Origin: Muricauda sp. SCSIO 65647
GTDB taxonomy: Bacteria > Bacteroidota > Bacteroidia > Flavobacteriales > Flavobacteriaceae
Reading direction: 5' to 3'
DNA length: 64,000 nt
NCBI RefSeq assembly: GCF_021534965.1
Contig: NZ_CP091037.1
Location: 2,859,501-2,923,500 of the forward strand
Of this stretch, positions 49,334-58,980 are shown piece after piece. The notes under the pieces were generated by a model, which worked only from the letters and a program-made list of their open reading frames with translations, did not search any database and was not told the origin of the DNA. Both the position numbers and the translations under genes were made by a program. The first letter of the stretch is position 1. Each line of letters starts with the position of its first letter.

Positions 49334-51798
49334 CAAAATCGTGCACTGACCGTTAAGTTCAAAATTCGTGCCGTTAAAAAGTTGGGAACAGCGAACTGCC
49401 GTTGACTATCAATATCGCGTACCCATGTATTGGTGATGGAATTTTGGTTGTTGAACAAGTTGAAAATCTCAAAACCGGCACTAAGCGCTTTCAGTTTACG
49501 CTCTCCAATTTTGGAAAGCCCCTTGTTCTTGTCGGCAAAAATATAGGAAATTCCCAAATCGACCCTTTTATAATCCCTCAATCTGCTTTGAAATTCATAG
49601 GGGTCGGCATAGTTGGGCGAGCCACCGGGCACCCCAGTTTGGTAAACAAGGTTCATGTAGAGTTTCAGGTCAGGAACCGTGGGCACGTAATCTTGAAAAA
49701 GGAGCGCAAATTTAAGACGTTGATCTGTGGGCCTAGAAATGTAACCACGATCTTCAATGTTTTCCTCGGTTTTCAAATACCCCACACTTATCCACGATTC
49801 GGCACCTGGCACAAAAGTACCGTTGAGCCTGAAATCGATACCATAGGCATAGGCCTCGGCATTATTGGCCGCTGCATACCGTAGGCGCACATCTTCGAGT
49901 GTGAACGGATTTACATCGGTCAATGATTTATAATACACTTCGCTATGTAGGTTGAAGGGTCTTCCCCATAATTTGAAACTGTACTCATTGCCCAATACAA
50001 AATGCCATGATTTTTGTGCTTTTACCTCTGGATTGATGTTTCCATTTCTATCACGAAGCTCACGGTAAAAGGGCGGTTGCTGATAATTGCCAATGGCCAT
50101 TCTGAATAGCATATCATTCTGCCAATCAGGCTTTATGGCGAATTGTGCCCTCGGACTCACGAAAAATTGATTGTTGCTCTCGAACCCCTCACCTCTCAAA
50201 GTCCAAAATTGGCCTCTCACGCCCAAATTGAAATAAATATCATGACGGCCCCATTTGCCGTGCTGGCCGTACTGCAGAAAACTAGAGATACGATCGGTCT
50301 GTGCAAAATTGACGGCCTGTGCACTTTCAAAGGGTACAATATCTGCCGTAAAGGGCACTTCGGGCTGGTTGTTGGTAAAATCGGGCCGGGGCGGCCTGAT
50401 GAAAAACCCTGCCGAATCGATGAATTCGGCTTCACGTAGTTGATCCCTGATGTCTTCGTGGGTGTATTTGAGCCCCCATTGCACCAGTTTTTCGCCTTTT
50501 TTGAATTTCCCTCGATGCGATATGTTAAAAATAAGGGCATCCAACTGGTTTCTTGCCCTATTGATTTGACGACCCAGCCCCCTTGAATTGATGGGCTCTC
50601 CTAAATCCTCACTTCCTAGGTCATTGTCAACCTCTGCGAGTTCGTATGATGCGATGATATCTGAAAACTCTTCTTCTATGGTATGGTATACAGAGGTTAT
50701 CAGTTTCAAATTGACTTTTTCATTTAGCTTAAAATCTGCTTTCAATGCCCCTAAGGCAGTAGTGAAACGATTATCTTCCTGTCCCTCATAAAAAACGACC
50801 AATGCCCTAGGCTCGTTGATGGTGCCAAAATTGGTCTGTCTGGTCAACGGACGGTTTTGGTAATCGTTCAGTGATAGGGTTCCCAAGAAATTTAGCTCAA
50901 GCTTATTCGAGATGCCATAAGAAAAATAGGTTTGGGCATCAAGGAAAATCGGTCTCACATTGGTTTGGGTCTGTTGACTGTTTATGAAAAGGGCATTCGA
51001 ACGATAGCGCACCCCAGTGATATTGCTGAGGGTCTTATCTTTAGATAGGGTTTCAAGGGTAATGCCCGCACCGAGCAGGCTTGCATCTGCCTGTAGCGAA
51101 AATGAGGTGGGGATTTTATAGGTAATATCGAGAACAGATGATAGTTTGTCACCATATTTTGCCTGAAAACCACCGGCAGAAAAGTCAATATCCTTAGCCA
51201 TTGAACTGTTGATGAAGCTAAGGCCTTCTTGTTGGGCCGAACGAATCAAAAAAGGTCGGTATACCTCTATTTCATTGACATAGACCAAGTTTTCTTCAAA
51301 ACTGCCACCCCTCACATTGTACTGGGTGCTCAGTTCATTGTTGAAAGATACCCCTGGTAAAAGCTTCAGCACATTTTCAACACCCTCATTGGCCCCGGGA
51401 ATGTTTCTGACCACCTCAGGTGAAAGGGTTTCAATGCCCTCAAGCTCTTTTCTTCCCGTGGGCGATATCTCGACCCCATCGATTTGTATTACGTCGACTT
51501 TCATCACCGGATTGAACTCAAAAGTCTCATTAGTGTTCAATATCAGGTCTTCGAGCACAATGTTCTCGTGTCCGACATGAGAGAAAGTAATGGTGTTCTC
51601 TACGTCAGCGACCACTTGTAAAAGGTAAAAACCGTTTGGGTTTGTGGTAGTGCCCGATGTAGCCGATGAAATGTTCACATCAGAAAGGGGCACATTGTTT
51701 TCATCCAATACGATACCGGTAATTGTTGCATTTTGTGAATGGGTGAACCATGTGCCAACAAAAAGAAAAAATATGAATACTGATTTTTTACGACACAC
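49333..51798 (-). CDS. TonB-dependent receptor with carboxypeptidase-like regulatory domain
   Basis: An 821-residue outer-membrane protein. A signal peptide (FIFFLFVGTWFTHSQ) is followed by a CarboxypepD_reg-like domain (ITGIVLDENNVPLSDVNISSATSGTTTNPNGFYLL, about 25-100), a plug domain (PGANEGVENVLKLLPGVSFNNELSTQYNVRGGSFEENLVYV, about 135-230) and a 22-strand barrel ending in NLTVSARF with the terminal Phe. No SusD-like lipoprotein follows, so a glycan, metal or peptide cargo cannot be assigned. It follows the M23 gene by 3 bp and is coupled to the CsgG-like gene. Confidence 0.92.
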   Translation of the reverse strand: MCRKKSVFIFFLFVGTWFTHSQNATITGIVLDENNVPLSDVNISSATSGTTTNPNGFYLLQVVADVENTITFSHVGHENIVLEDLILNTNETFEFNPVMKVDVIQIDGVEISPTGRKELEGIETLSPEVVRNIPGANEGVENVLKLLPGVSFNNELSTQYNVRGGSFEENLVYVNEIEVYRPFLIRSAQQEGLSFINSSMAKDIDFSAGGFQAKYGDKLSSVLDITYKIPTSFSLQADASLLGAGITLETLSKDKTLSNITGVRYRSNALFINSQQTQTNVRPIFLDAQTYFSYGISNKLELNFLGTLSLNDYQNRPLTRQTNFGTINEPRALVVFYEGQEDNRFTTALGALKADFKLNEKVNLKLITSVYHTIEEEFSDIIASYELAEVDNDLGSEDLGEPINSRGLGRQINRARNQLDALIFNISHRGKFKKGEKLVQWGLKYTHEDIRDQLREAEFIDSAGFFIRPPRPDFTNNQPEVPFTADIVPFESAQAVNFAQTDRISSFLQYGQHGKWGRHDIYFNLGVRGQFWTLRGEGFESNNQFFVSPRAQFAIKPDWQNDMLFRMAIGNYQQPPFYRELRDRNGNINPEVKAQKSWHFVLGNEYSFKLWGRPFNLHSEVYYKSLTDVNPFTLEDVRLRYAAANNAEAYAYGIDFRLNGTFVPGAESWISVGYLKTEENIEDRGYISRPTDQRLKFALLFQDYVPTVPDLKLYMNLVYQTGVPGGSPNYADPYEFQSRLRDYKRVDLGISYIFADKNKGLSKIGERKLKALSAGFEIFNLFNNQNSITNTWVRDIDSQRQFAVPNFLTARILNLTVSARF

Positions 51799-51801
51799 GT
51801 G

Positions 51802-53496
51802 CTATTTTCTGAAGAAAGTACGCTCAAAGGTACTTGAATTGCCTACATTATCGGTAACGATGACTTTAAGCTCACATTGTGTCTCTTCGGCTATTTTGTC
51901 ATCGAAGTTATAGGTGAGTGTCTTGGTTTTGGGTTCGTACTCCATCAAGATCCACTCATCGTTCAAGTAAGCGTCATAGGTATTGATACCGCTAAGATCA
52001 TCGGTGATTTGAACGCTGAGGTAACGATAATTGTTCAACCATTGGCGGTCTTTGAAATTTCTGGCCTTTATGGTAGGGGCAATGGTGTCTTTGGCCAATG
52101 TATAGCGACCCAAGTTGCGTGTTCTGGTGGTAAACGTATTGTTGCGTTTGTACGTTCTCGCATAATTTGGCTTTGATTTTTCATCTAACCGGGCGATGAA
52201 CAATTGTTTCCTTTCTGCTTCAGAATGCTTTGAAACATCAAAAGTAACAGTGAAGTTACGATGGGCCGCTACGGTATTGTCGTGTATGTTGACCGTGTCT
52301 TTTCCCTTTTTTAGGTCCATGTAAAAATCCTCGTAAAAAGTATTTGCGGGAAAATATACTTTGGCGACCCCCAGATCAAAGTTGTTGGGCTTTTGGGCGA
52401 TGACATAATGTTTGGTCTGTTGTTGGTCTTTTTTGATTTTTGCAATTTCCTTTTTACCCTCGACGGGAATGATCACTTTTATTTCATTGCCCTCAATATC
52501 GGCTATGTTCAGCTCAACTTGATATGACAGTCCCTCTTTGACATCGATTTTGCCATCATTATAAACATCTTTGTAGATGCTCAAAAAATTTGAGGGTTCT
52601 TTAAAACATTTTTGTACGCGCTGTCGATACTTGCCAAAATGGGCATAATCGATGAGCGTATTGATATACCGTGTTTCACCGAATGAAAACGTCTCGAAAT
52701 CATAAGAGGAAATGGTACGGCCATTGACTTTCTGCTCCATCGAAAAAATACCGTTCTTGTTTGCGGCCAGATCTTGACGATCAAAAGCATTGAAGCCAAA
52801 ACCAATGGTACCAGAGGCGGTTACTTTGTCAGCCAAAAAAGAGCCGTCTGGTTGTTTGTTGAAATTCAACTGCATTTTTTTTTCACTTTGGTTGACCAAT
52901 GCCCCTTCAGATAAAGGATAGGCAAAAAGCCCTATTAAAGTTGGGTTGGTCGCATCGCGTACCGAATAGCCATATAAAAGTGGATTGGTGGGTTTTTCAG
53001 AGATGCTACTCCTGATCTCAAAATGCAAGTGGGGTCCTGAAGAGCTCCCCGTGTTTCCAGTAAAGGCAATGACGTTGCCTTTTTCGACTTTCAGCTCCCC
53101 ATATTCAGGAAATAATTCTATTTCATATGATTTTTTTCGGTATTGTTCTTTTTTTACATAGGCTTCGATTTCTGGCGAGAATTTCTGCAAATGGGCATAA
53201 ACCGAGGTAAAACCGTTCGGATGTGCCACATACAAGGCCTTTCCGTAGCCCCAGTGTGACACTTTTATTCGTGTAACAGTACCCTCACCAATGGCATAGA
53301 CCCGTAACCCTTGGCGTAGTTGGGTTTTAATGTCAATGCCTGCATGAAAATGATTTGAGCGCAGCTCACCGAAGGTGCCCGCAAGTATCAAGGGAATACC
53401 CATTGGGGACTGAAAAGAATCTTTGGGGTATTTGTATTGTGCCACAAGAGGTAAAGTGTTCAAGGTCAATACAAAAAGAAAAAGCAATCGCATCAT
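51802..53496 (-). CDS. M23-family metallopeptidase, exported
   Basis: A 564-residue protein with a signal peptide (MRLLFLFVLTLNTLPLVAQ), an N-terminal M23/LytM domain with the zinc sites HFHAGID (about residue 50) and GPHLHFEIRSS (about 150), and a long beta-rich C-terminal half (about 200-564) without a recognised domain. It probably cleaves peptidoglycan crosslinks or acts in envelope assembly. It is the first gene of a tight operon with a TonB-dependent receptor, 3 bp apart. Confidence 0.88.
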   Translation of the reverse strand: MMRLLFLFVLTLNTLPLVAQYKYPKDSFQSPMGIPLILAGTFGELRSNHFHAGIDIKTQLRQGLRVYAIGEGTVTRIKVSHWGYGKALYVAHPNGFTSVYAHLQKFSPEIEAYVKKEQYRKKSYEIELFPEYGELKVEKGNVIAFTGNTGSSSGPHLHFEIRSSISEKPTNPLLYGYSVRDATNPTLIGLFAYPLSEGALVNQSEKKMQLNFNKQPDGSFLADKVTASGTIGFGFNAFDRQDLAANKNGIFSMEQKVNGRTISSYDFETFSFGETRYINTLIDYAHFGKYRQRVQKCFKEPSNFLSIYKDVYNDGKIDVKEGLSYQVELNIADIEGNEIKVIIPVEGKKEIAKIKKDQQQTKHYVIAQKPNNFDLGVAKVYFPANTFYEDFYMDLKKGKDTVNIHDNTVAAHRNFTVTFDVSKHSEAERKQLFIARLDEKSKPNYARTYKRNNTFTTRTRNLGRYTLAKDTIAPTIKARNFKDRQWLNNYRYLSVQITDDLSGINTYDAYLNDEWILMEYEPKTKTLTYNFDDKIAEETQCELKVIVTDNVGNSSTFERTFFRK

Positions 53497-53603
53497 ATGG
53501 GGGCAATTTCCGTACGAAAGTAATCAATGCAGGTGATTTTGAAAAAAGTATGGCGGGCCGATGCTGGTTTTCAATGGCATAAAGGCAATATGCAAGAAAA
53601 ATA

Positions 53604-53634
53604 TTGTCAGGTTGGCGTAGGTTCGTTAACTTTG
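53604..53634 (+). promoter_or_regulatory. Promoter of the zapB-like/zapA genes
   Basis: TTG at 53604-53606 and TAACTTTG at 53627-53634 are 20 bp apart, a good match to the Bacteroidota -33/-7 pair. The ATG of the first gene is 24 bp past the -7 box. Confidence 0.6.
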
Positions 53635-53658
53635 TTTGAAACGCATTGAAGTTTGCAT

Positions 53659-53949
53659 ATGAGCGAACTTGTAGAGATAGTCGATTCTTTAGAGAACAAA
53701 GTAAGCAGGTTGCTGCACAAAATGGAAGTGCTCAATAAGGCAAATACAAAGCTAAAGAATCAGATGGCCGAACTTGAACAGCAACGTGAAGTTGCCACTG
53801 CGGCCATCAATGAATGGAAAGAGCGGTATGAATCGCTCAAAATGGCAAGCTCAATGCTGGGTGGTAATACAAATAAAACCGAGGCAAAACTCAAAATAAA
53901 CACACTGATTCGCGAACTGGACCAATGTATCGCCCATTTAGCGGAATAG
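53659..53949 (+). CDS. ZapB-like coiled-coil protein
   Basis: A 96-residue soluble protein that is almost wholly coiled coil: EIVDSLENKVSRLLHKMEVLNKANTKLKNQMAELEQQREVA shows heptads of Leu/Val/Met over about residues 4-65. A conserved-looking C-terminal part (TEAKLKINTLIRELDQCIAHLAE) ends the protein. Position 9 bp before zapA suggests a divisome partner, comparable in size and shape to E. coli ZapB, but the homology is not established here. The ATG at 53659 is preferred to a TTG two codons earlier. Confidence 0.75.
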   Translation: MSELVEIVDSLENKVSRLLHKMEVLNKANTKLKNQMAELEQQREVATAAINEWKERYESLKMASSMLGGNTNKTEAKLKINTLIRELDQCIAHLAE

Positions 53950-53958
53950 TGTCGAAAC

Positions 53959-54267
53959 ATGAAAATGGAGGAAAAGCTCAAGATCAAGCTTTCGATTGCC
54001 GACAGGGTATATCCATTGACGATAGACCCACGGCAAGAAGAAGGGCTTAGAAAGGCCGCTAAAAACATCGAAAGTCTAGTAAAGAAATTTGAGCAGAACT
54101 ATGCAGTGCGGGATAAGCAAGATGTTTTGGCCATGTGCGCATTGCAGTTTGCCTCAAAAATAGAGCAGGGTGGCATAGACCGCTCTGAGAATACCAAAGC
54201 GGCCCTAGAGCGCTTAAAGGCGCTTGATGAATTGGTGACGTTGCGGTCAGATGCTGTTTCTGAATAA
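53959..54267 (+). CDS. zapA: Cell division protein ZapA
   Basis: A 102-residue FtsZ-bundling protein that stabilises the Z-ring. KLKIKLSIADRVYPLTIDPRQEEGLRKAAKNIESLVKKFEQ (N-terminal globular part) and the following helix (DKQDVLAMCALQFA) match ZapA. It is preceded by the coiled-coil gene and followed by the 6S-like RNA. In gamma-proteobacteria the 6S RNA gene ssrS also lies next to zapA. Confidence 0.88.
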   Translation: MKMEEKLKIKLSIADRVYPLTIDPRQEEGLRKAAKNIESLVKKFEQNYAVRDKQDVLAMCALQFASKIEQGGIDRSENTKAALERLKALDELVTLRSDAVSE

Positions 54268-54290
54268 GTTCTTTAAAATATATATTGTTA

Positions 54291-54462
54291 CTGCCCACAT
54301 TGGTAAATATTTTTTGACAAACTCAACAGAATTATAATTAAAAAGGGTGAGTTTAGATTGTAAAAGCGGGCCCTACTCGTATAGGGATACTTGAGCAATC
54401 TGTTAGCCCTAAACCTGTCATTAGGAGTTTGCACAGAACTTCTTCCAATGTGGGCTTTTTTT
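54291..54462 (+). ncRNA. ssrS: 6S-like RNA (candidate 6S-Flavo)
   Basis: A 172-nt sequence with the shape of a 6S RNA. An 11-bp closing stem is formed by GCCCACATTGG (54293-54303) and CCAATGTGGGC (54445-54455), followed by seven T. A second stem pairs CAAACTC (54318-54324) with GAGTTTG (54425-54431). Inside, AGATTG (54355-54360) pairs with CAATCT (54396-54401), alternatively GTTTAG (54351-54356) with CTAAAC (54409-54414), and CCCTA/TAGGG (54371-54375, 54382-54386) caps the rod. 6S RNA binds the housekeeping RNA polymerase. The zapA neighbour supports this call. The Rfam name 6S-Flavo is from memory. Confidence 0.72.
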
Positions 54463-54482
54463 ATAATCAAACGTAAACCAAA

Positions 54483-56054
54483 ATGGACAACTATATCATC
54501 ATTGCAATAGTGGCAGTGATCGGATTGGCAATAGGGTTTGCCATTGCCAAAGCCCTTGAAAAGGGTAAGGCGACCAAGACCATGACCAATGCCAAAAGGG
54601 AAGCTGCCAACATTGTTAAGGAAGCCAAAAAGGAAGGTGAGAACATTAAGAAAGACAAAATATTCCAAGCACGTGAAAAATTCTTGGAACTCAAAGCTGA
54701 GCATGAGAAAGTAATCATTAACAAGAACAAGAAAATTGCTGATGCCGAAAAGCGCAGTCGTGATAAAGAATCACAGATCAGCGGCGAATTGGGCAAAAAA
54801 AAGCGGTTGAACGAGCAGCTTGAAAAGCAGATCGAAGAGGTAGAGCACAAAAGCGAAATTCTCGAAAGAAAGCAATCTGAGCTCGAAAAACTGCACAAAA
54901 GCCAGGTACAACAGTTAGAAGTCATATCTGGGCTTTCGGCCGAGGATGCAAAAGCCCAATTGCTCGAGTCCCTAAAAGAGACTGCCAAGACCGATGCAAT
55001 GGCTTATCTTCAAAATACGTTGGAAGAAGCCAAACTGGCCGCTCAACAAGAAGCCAAGAAAATAGTCATCAACACCATTCAGCGAATAGGTACCGAAGAA
55101 GCGGTTGAAAACTGTGTTTCCGTATTCAATCTTGAATCAGATGATGTCAAAGGTCGGATCATCGGTCGTGAAGGACGTAATATCAGGGCCATAGAAGCAG
55201 CCACAGGTGTTGAAATAATTGTTGATGATACCCCAGAGGCCATTATTTTGTCGTGTTTTGATTCAGTGCGAAGAGAAGTGGCTCGGTTGTCATTGCACCG
55301 TTTGGTAACCGATGGTCGAATACATCCAGCTCGAATTGAGGAAATTGTCAAAAAGACCGAAAAGCAGATCAATGAGGAAATTGTTGAAATAGGTAAGCGT
55401 ACCGTCATAGATTTAGGAATTCATGGCCTGCACCCAGAACTGATAAAGGCAGTTGGTCGAATGAAATATCGCTCATCGTACGGGCAGAACCTGCTTCAAC
55501 ATTCACGTGAGGTGGCCAAACTCTGTGGAGTGATGGCGGCCGAACTTGGTCTCAATGCCAAACTTGCCAAACGCGCCGGACTATTACATGACATCGGTAA
55601 GGTACCGGTAGCTGAGGTAGAGACCGAAACGCCACACGCCATTCTTGGTATGAAGTGGGCGCAGAAATATGGAGAGAAAAAAGAGGTCTGTAACGCCATC
55701 GGTGCCCACCACGATGAAGTTGAAATGACCACCCTGATCTCACCCATTGTACAGGTTTGCGATGCCATTAGTGGTGCGCGCCCTGGTGCCCGTCGACAAG
55801 TACTTGACTCGTACATTCAACGATTGAAAGACCTTGAAGACATTGCTTTGGGCTTCAATGGGGTTGATAAGGCCTATGCCATTCAAGCCGGACGCGAACT
55901 TAGGGTCATTGTCGAAAGTGAAAAAGTCAGTGATGATAAGGCGGCAGAGCTATCGTTTGAGATTTCACAGAAAATACAGACCGATATGACCTACCCCGGG
56001 CAGGTCAAGGTCACCGTGATTCGTGAGACCCGTTCGGTGAATGTCGCGAAGTAA
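54483..56054 (+). CDS. rny: Ribonuclease Y
   Basis: Membrane-anchored endoribonuclease that starts mRNA decay. The 523-residue product has an N-terminal membrane anchor ([22 protein letters not shown], about 3-24), a long charged coiled coil (about 30-170), the KH domain with [21 protein letters not shown] (about 215), and the HD domain with GLLHDIGK (about 367) and HHDE. All family parts are present and length is normal. It follows the 6S-like RNA by about 20 bp. Confidence 0.96.
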   Translation: MDNYIIIAIVAVIGLAIGFAIAKALEKGKATKTMTNAKREAANIVKEAKKEGENIKKDKIFQAREKFLELKAEHEKVIINKNKKIADAEKRSRDKESQISGELGKKKRLNEQLEKQIEEVEHKSEILERKQSELEKLHKSQVQQLEVISGLSAEDAKAQLLESLKETAKTDAMAYLQNTLEEAKLAAQQEAKKIVINTIQRIGTEEAVENCVSVFNLESDDVKGRIIGREGRNIRAIEAATGVEIIVDDTPEAIILSCFDSVRREVARLSLHRLVTDGRIHPARIEEIVKKTEKQINEEIVEIGKRTVIDLGIHGLHPELIKAVGRMKYRSSYGQNLLQHSREVAKLCGVMAAELGLNAKLAKRAGLLHDIGKVPVAEVETETPHAILGMKWAQKYGEKKEVCNAIGAHHDEVEMTTLISPIVQVCDAISGARPGARRQVLDSYIQRLKDLEDIALGFNGVDKAYAIQAGRELRVIVESEKVSDDKAAELSFEISQKIQTDMTYPGQVKVTVIRETRSVNVAK

Positions 56055-56171
56055 CCGCTTGCGAATTGTGATCGATCGCAATTGTGATGACTTTTTAAAA
56101 AAGGAAAGAGGGTAGTGTGGCGACGTTTCAAAAACCTCAAGTACATCGACTTTTGTTACCTTTACCGTTAG

Positions 56172-56642
56172 ATGAAAAAAACCATTGCCCTAATAGCGTT
56201 TTTGGTCGCCACCAACCTAAGTGCCCAAATAGATCGTGACAAGGCCCTCCATTTTTTGGGTGGTAACCTGTTTGGTCTTGCAGGTGCGGGCATTGCCAAA
56301 CAGGCTTCTGATGGCAACCGTTATTGGACGTTTGCCGGAGCGGTGGGAGGCAGCTTGGCCATCGGTTTGGCCAAAGAAGCGGTCGATGCAGGGCAACGCG
56401 AAAATGGGTGGGACAATGAAGACCTTCTGGCCACCGTTCTAGGGGGCATGACCGTAGGGTTCACCATCGACATCTTTACTGATAGAAAACGCCAACAGAA
56501 ACGAAAGGCTTTGACGGTCAATTTTTCAGAAGCTACTTTTCAATATGAAGCCCAAATCTCTTCTGCTTTGGACGGTTTTGATGATTTGCCCCCATTGACC
56601 CAGTTGGGGTTGTCTGAGATGGCAAAAGCTGGTTTACAATAA
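56172..56642 (+). CDS. Exported YfiM-like (DUF2279) protein
   Basis: A 156-residue protein with a signal peptide (MKKTIALIAFLVATNLSAQ). DKALHFLGGNLFGLAGAGIAKQ and AIGLAKEAVDAGQRENGWDNEDLLATVLGG resemble the YfiM/DUF2279 pattern (His, then KExxDxxxxxxGWDxxDxxA). The two or three Gly/Ala-rich helices could sit in a membrane. Function unknown. Its last 9 bp overlap the DUF58 gene on the other strand. Confidence 0.75.
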   Translation: MKKTIALIAFLVATNLSAQIDRDKALHFLGGNLFGLAGAGIAKQASDGNRYWTFAGAVGGSLAIGLAKEAVDAGQRENGWDNEDLLATVLGGMTVGFTIDIFTDRKRQQKRKALTVNFSEATFQYEAQISSALDGFDDLPPLTQLGLSEMAKAGLQ

Positions 56643-57968
56643 GCCTCTTGCCTTAATTTCCAAATACTTGTTTATGGTATTGATGGTCAAGTTTTCAGGT
56701 TTGGTCAAGAGGGTCTGGATGCCATGTTTTTGTAATTCGTTGACTATCAATTTCTTTTCATAGACAAATTTTTCTGCGATGGTCTGCTCGAAAATTTGGC
56801 GTACGTTCTCAGCCTTTTTCTCGGCAAACGAAGTAAGCTCGGTATTCTCAAAAAAGATGACGACCAGTAAGTGCTGCTTGGCAATGGCTTGAAGATATCC
56901 CATTTGGCGGTGCAAGGCATCCAAGGTCTCAAAATTTGTATATAACAACAATAGGCTCCGTTGGCCGATATTTCTTTTGATATCAACATACAGCCTACCA
57001 AAATCGCTTTCCACAAAATTGGTCTGTAGATTGTACAGGGTCTCTAGAATCAGATTCATCTGTGAACTGCGCCGTTCGGCCACCACCCGATTTTCAACCT
57101 TGTTGCTGAAAGCGAACATACCGGCCTTATCATGTTTTTTGATGGCAATGTTGCTGATGACCAAAGTAGCATTGATGGCGTAGTCGAGCAGGTTGAGGCC
57201 CTCGAACGGCATTTTCATCACTCGCCCCTTATCGATGACCGAATAGATGGGCTGCGATTTCTCATCTTGATATTGGTTCACCATCAATTGGTTTTTTTTC
57301 GCTGTGGCTTTCCAGTTGATATTACGAATATCATCGCCGGGAATATATTCCTTGATCTGTTCAAACTCCATGGTATGGCCAATACGCCTTATTTTTTTGA
57401 GCCCGTATTGAAAAAGACGATTGGTAAAAGCCATCAAATCATACTTTCTAAGTTGCAGGAAGGATGGATATACGGGCACTTCATGGGCATTGTCGAAGGT
57501 ATATTTTCTAGCAATAAGCCCTATTGGTGAAGAAGCAAAGACATTTAGGTTTCCGAAAGAATAAACCCCTCTTTCAGTGGGCCGCAGTGTATAGGCATAT
57601 GATTTGCTTTCGGCAGAAACCAAATGACTTTGCAGGCCGAAATCCCTTTTTTGGAATTGAAAGGGAATCTCATCAATGATTTTTACCCCAATGGGAAATA
57701 AATATTCATTTGAAAGCTCAATTTCAATTTGGTTTTCGTCTCCGTTCGATAACTTGTCGGGCACCAATCGCTTGCCCACCAACTGTCCTTTTGAGCCATA
57801 CAGCAACAACAAATCAATGATAAGCAGCAATACAAAAAGGTAAAAGAGAATCTTAAAGGCGCCAAAAACATCTTTTACCATAAAAGATGCCAAAAAACCC
57901 AAAACAATGGTGATGAGAACAATGAAGAATCGTTGTCGTAGATAGGTATGTTTAAAAATACGCCTCAA
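56634..57968 (-). CDS. DUF58 domain protein of a MoxR cluster
   Basis: A 444-residue protein with two membrane segments near the N-terminus (about 12-55), a beta-rich part, and the DUF58 core: RRIGHTMEFEQIKEYIPGDDIRNINWKATAKKNQLMVNQY (about residue 190-230), which leads into a von Willebrand A-like domain (IYSVIDKGRVM). DUF58 proteins act next to MoxR ATPases and are thought to take part in folding or modification of other proteins. It follows the moxR gene by 11 bp. Confidence 0.9.
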   Translation of the reverse strand: MRRIFKHTYLRQRFFIVLITIVLGFLASFMVKDVFGAFKILFYLFVLLLIIDLLLLYGSKGQLVGKRLVPDKLSNGDENQIEIELSNEYLFPIGVKIIDEIPFQFQKRDFGLQSHLVSAESKSYAYTLRPTERGVYSFGNLNVFASSPIGLIARKYTFDNAHEVPVYPSFLQLRKYDLMAFTNRLFQYGLKKIRRIGHTMEFEQIKEYIPGDDIRNINWKATAKKNQLMVNQYQDEKSQPIYSVIDKGRVMKMPFEGLNLLDYAINATLVISNIAIKKHDKAGMFAFSNKVENRVVAERRSSQMNLILETLYNLQTNFVESDFGRLYVDIKRNIGQRSLLLLYTNFETLDALHRQMGYLQAIAKQHLLVVIFFENTELTSFAEKKAENVRQIFEQTIAEKFVYEKKLIVNELQKHGIQTLLTKPENLTINTINKYLEIKARGLL

Positions 57969-57979
57969 TGAAAAAGATA

Positions 57980-58978
57980 TTATCGTGGTACTTCGATGCC
58001 TTCAACGATTTGCTGCACCACTTTTTCGGTGGTGATACCCTCCATTTCACGTTCAGGGGTCAAAATGATACGATGGCCCAAAATTGGGTAGGCTACTTTT
58101 TTGATATCGTCAGGTGTGACAAAATCACGACCATTTATTGCCGCCATGGCCTTTGAGGCATCCATCAAAGCGATGGAGGCCCTTGGTGAGGCCCCTAGGT
58201 ATAGATTGGCATTGGTACGGGTATTATTGACAATACTGGCGATGTACTTCATCAGATTGTCTTCAACGATGACCTCTTTAATGGTCTCTTGGTATTCGGC
58301 AATTTGTTTTGCGGTCAATACAGACTTTATCAATTCTTCAGGATTTCTGTTTTTTTGTTCGTGCTTTGATTCAAGAATTTGTATTTCTTCTTCTAGGGAG
58401 GGGTATTCCACATTGATTTTGAATAGAAAACGGTCAAGCTGTGCTTCGGGCAGGCGATAAGTGCCTTCTTGCTCGACCGGGTTTTGTGTGGCAAACACCA
58501 AAAATGGGGGTTCCATATCAAATTCGAGTCCGTCAATGGTAATCTGGCGTTCGGCCATCGCTTCAAAAAGAGCGGCCTGTGTCTTGGCCGGTGCGCGGTT
58601 GATTTCATCGATTAGAATAATGTTTGAGAACAGGGGGCCTTTCTTGAACTCAAATTCGATCGTCTTGACATTGAAAATCGATGTGCCCAAAATATCACTG
58701 GGCATCAAATCTGGTGTGAACTGTATTCTGCTGAAGCCTACGTTAAGGGTTTTGGCCAATAATTTGGCGGTGATGGTCTTCGCAACGCCAGGTACACCCT
58801 CTATAAGTGAATGCCCGTCGGCCAATATTGAAATGATCAACAGCTCGATCATGTTCTGTTGCCCTATGATCACCTTACCGATCTGACCTTTAATTTGGGC
58901 CACGGCCTCTTGCAGTTTGCCAAGGTCAATTCTGGGATTGAATTTCAACGATTCCTCTTGTGGGTTTTGTTCTTCCAT
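57980..58978 (-). CDS. MoxR-family AAA+ ATPase
   Basis: A 332-residue AAA+ chaperone-like ATPase. Walker A GVPGVAKTITAKLLAK (about residue 58), Walker B IILIDEINRAPAKTQAALFEAMAERQI (about 120), the sensor-1 region VFATQNPVEQEGTYRLPEAQLDRFLF and the lid (ASPRASIALMDASKAMAAINGRDFVTPDDI) are intact. MoxR proteins assist the assembly of protein complexes, often with vWA or DUF58 partners. Placed between DUF4350 (2-bp gap) and DUF58 genes, which fits the known MoxR cluster layout. Confidence 0.94.
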   Translation of the reverse strand: MEEQNPQEESLKFNPRIDLGKLQEAVAQIKGQIGKVIIGQQNMIELLIISILADGHSLIEGVPGVAKTITAKLLAKTLNVGFSRIQFTPDLMPSDILGTSIFNVKTIEFEFKKGPLFSNIILIDEINRAPAKTQAALFEAMAERQITIDGLEFDMEPPFLVFATQNPVEQEGTYRLPEAQLDRFLFKINVEYPSLEEEIQILESKHEQKNRNPEELIKSVLTAKQIAEYQETIKEVIVEDNLMKYIASIVNNTRTNANLYLGASPRASIALMDASKAMAAINGRDFVTPDDIKKVAYPILGHRIILTPEREMEGITTEKVVQQIVEGIEVPR

Positions 58979-58980
58979 AA

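Noticed and set aside
54491-54988. 165-codon minus-strand open frame
   Set aside because: Antisense shadow of the rny coiled coil (Ser/Leu/Phe-rich product). The rny frame has intact domains.
56055-56171. Terminator after rny
   Set aside because: AATTG/CAATT and CTTTTTAAAAAAG dyads exist, but no GC-rich stem with a T-run is present, so no terminator was called.
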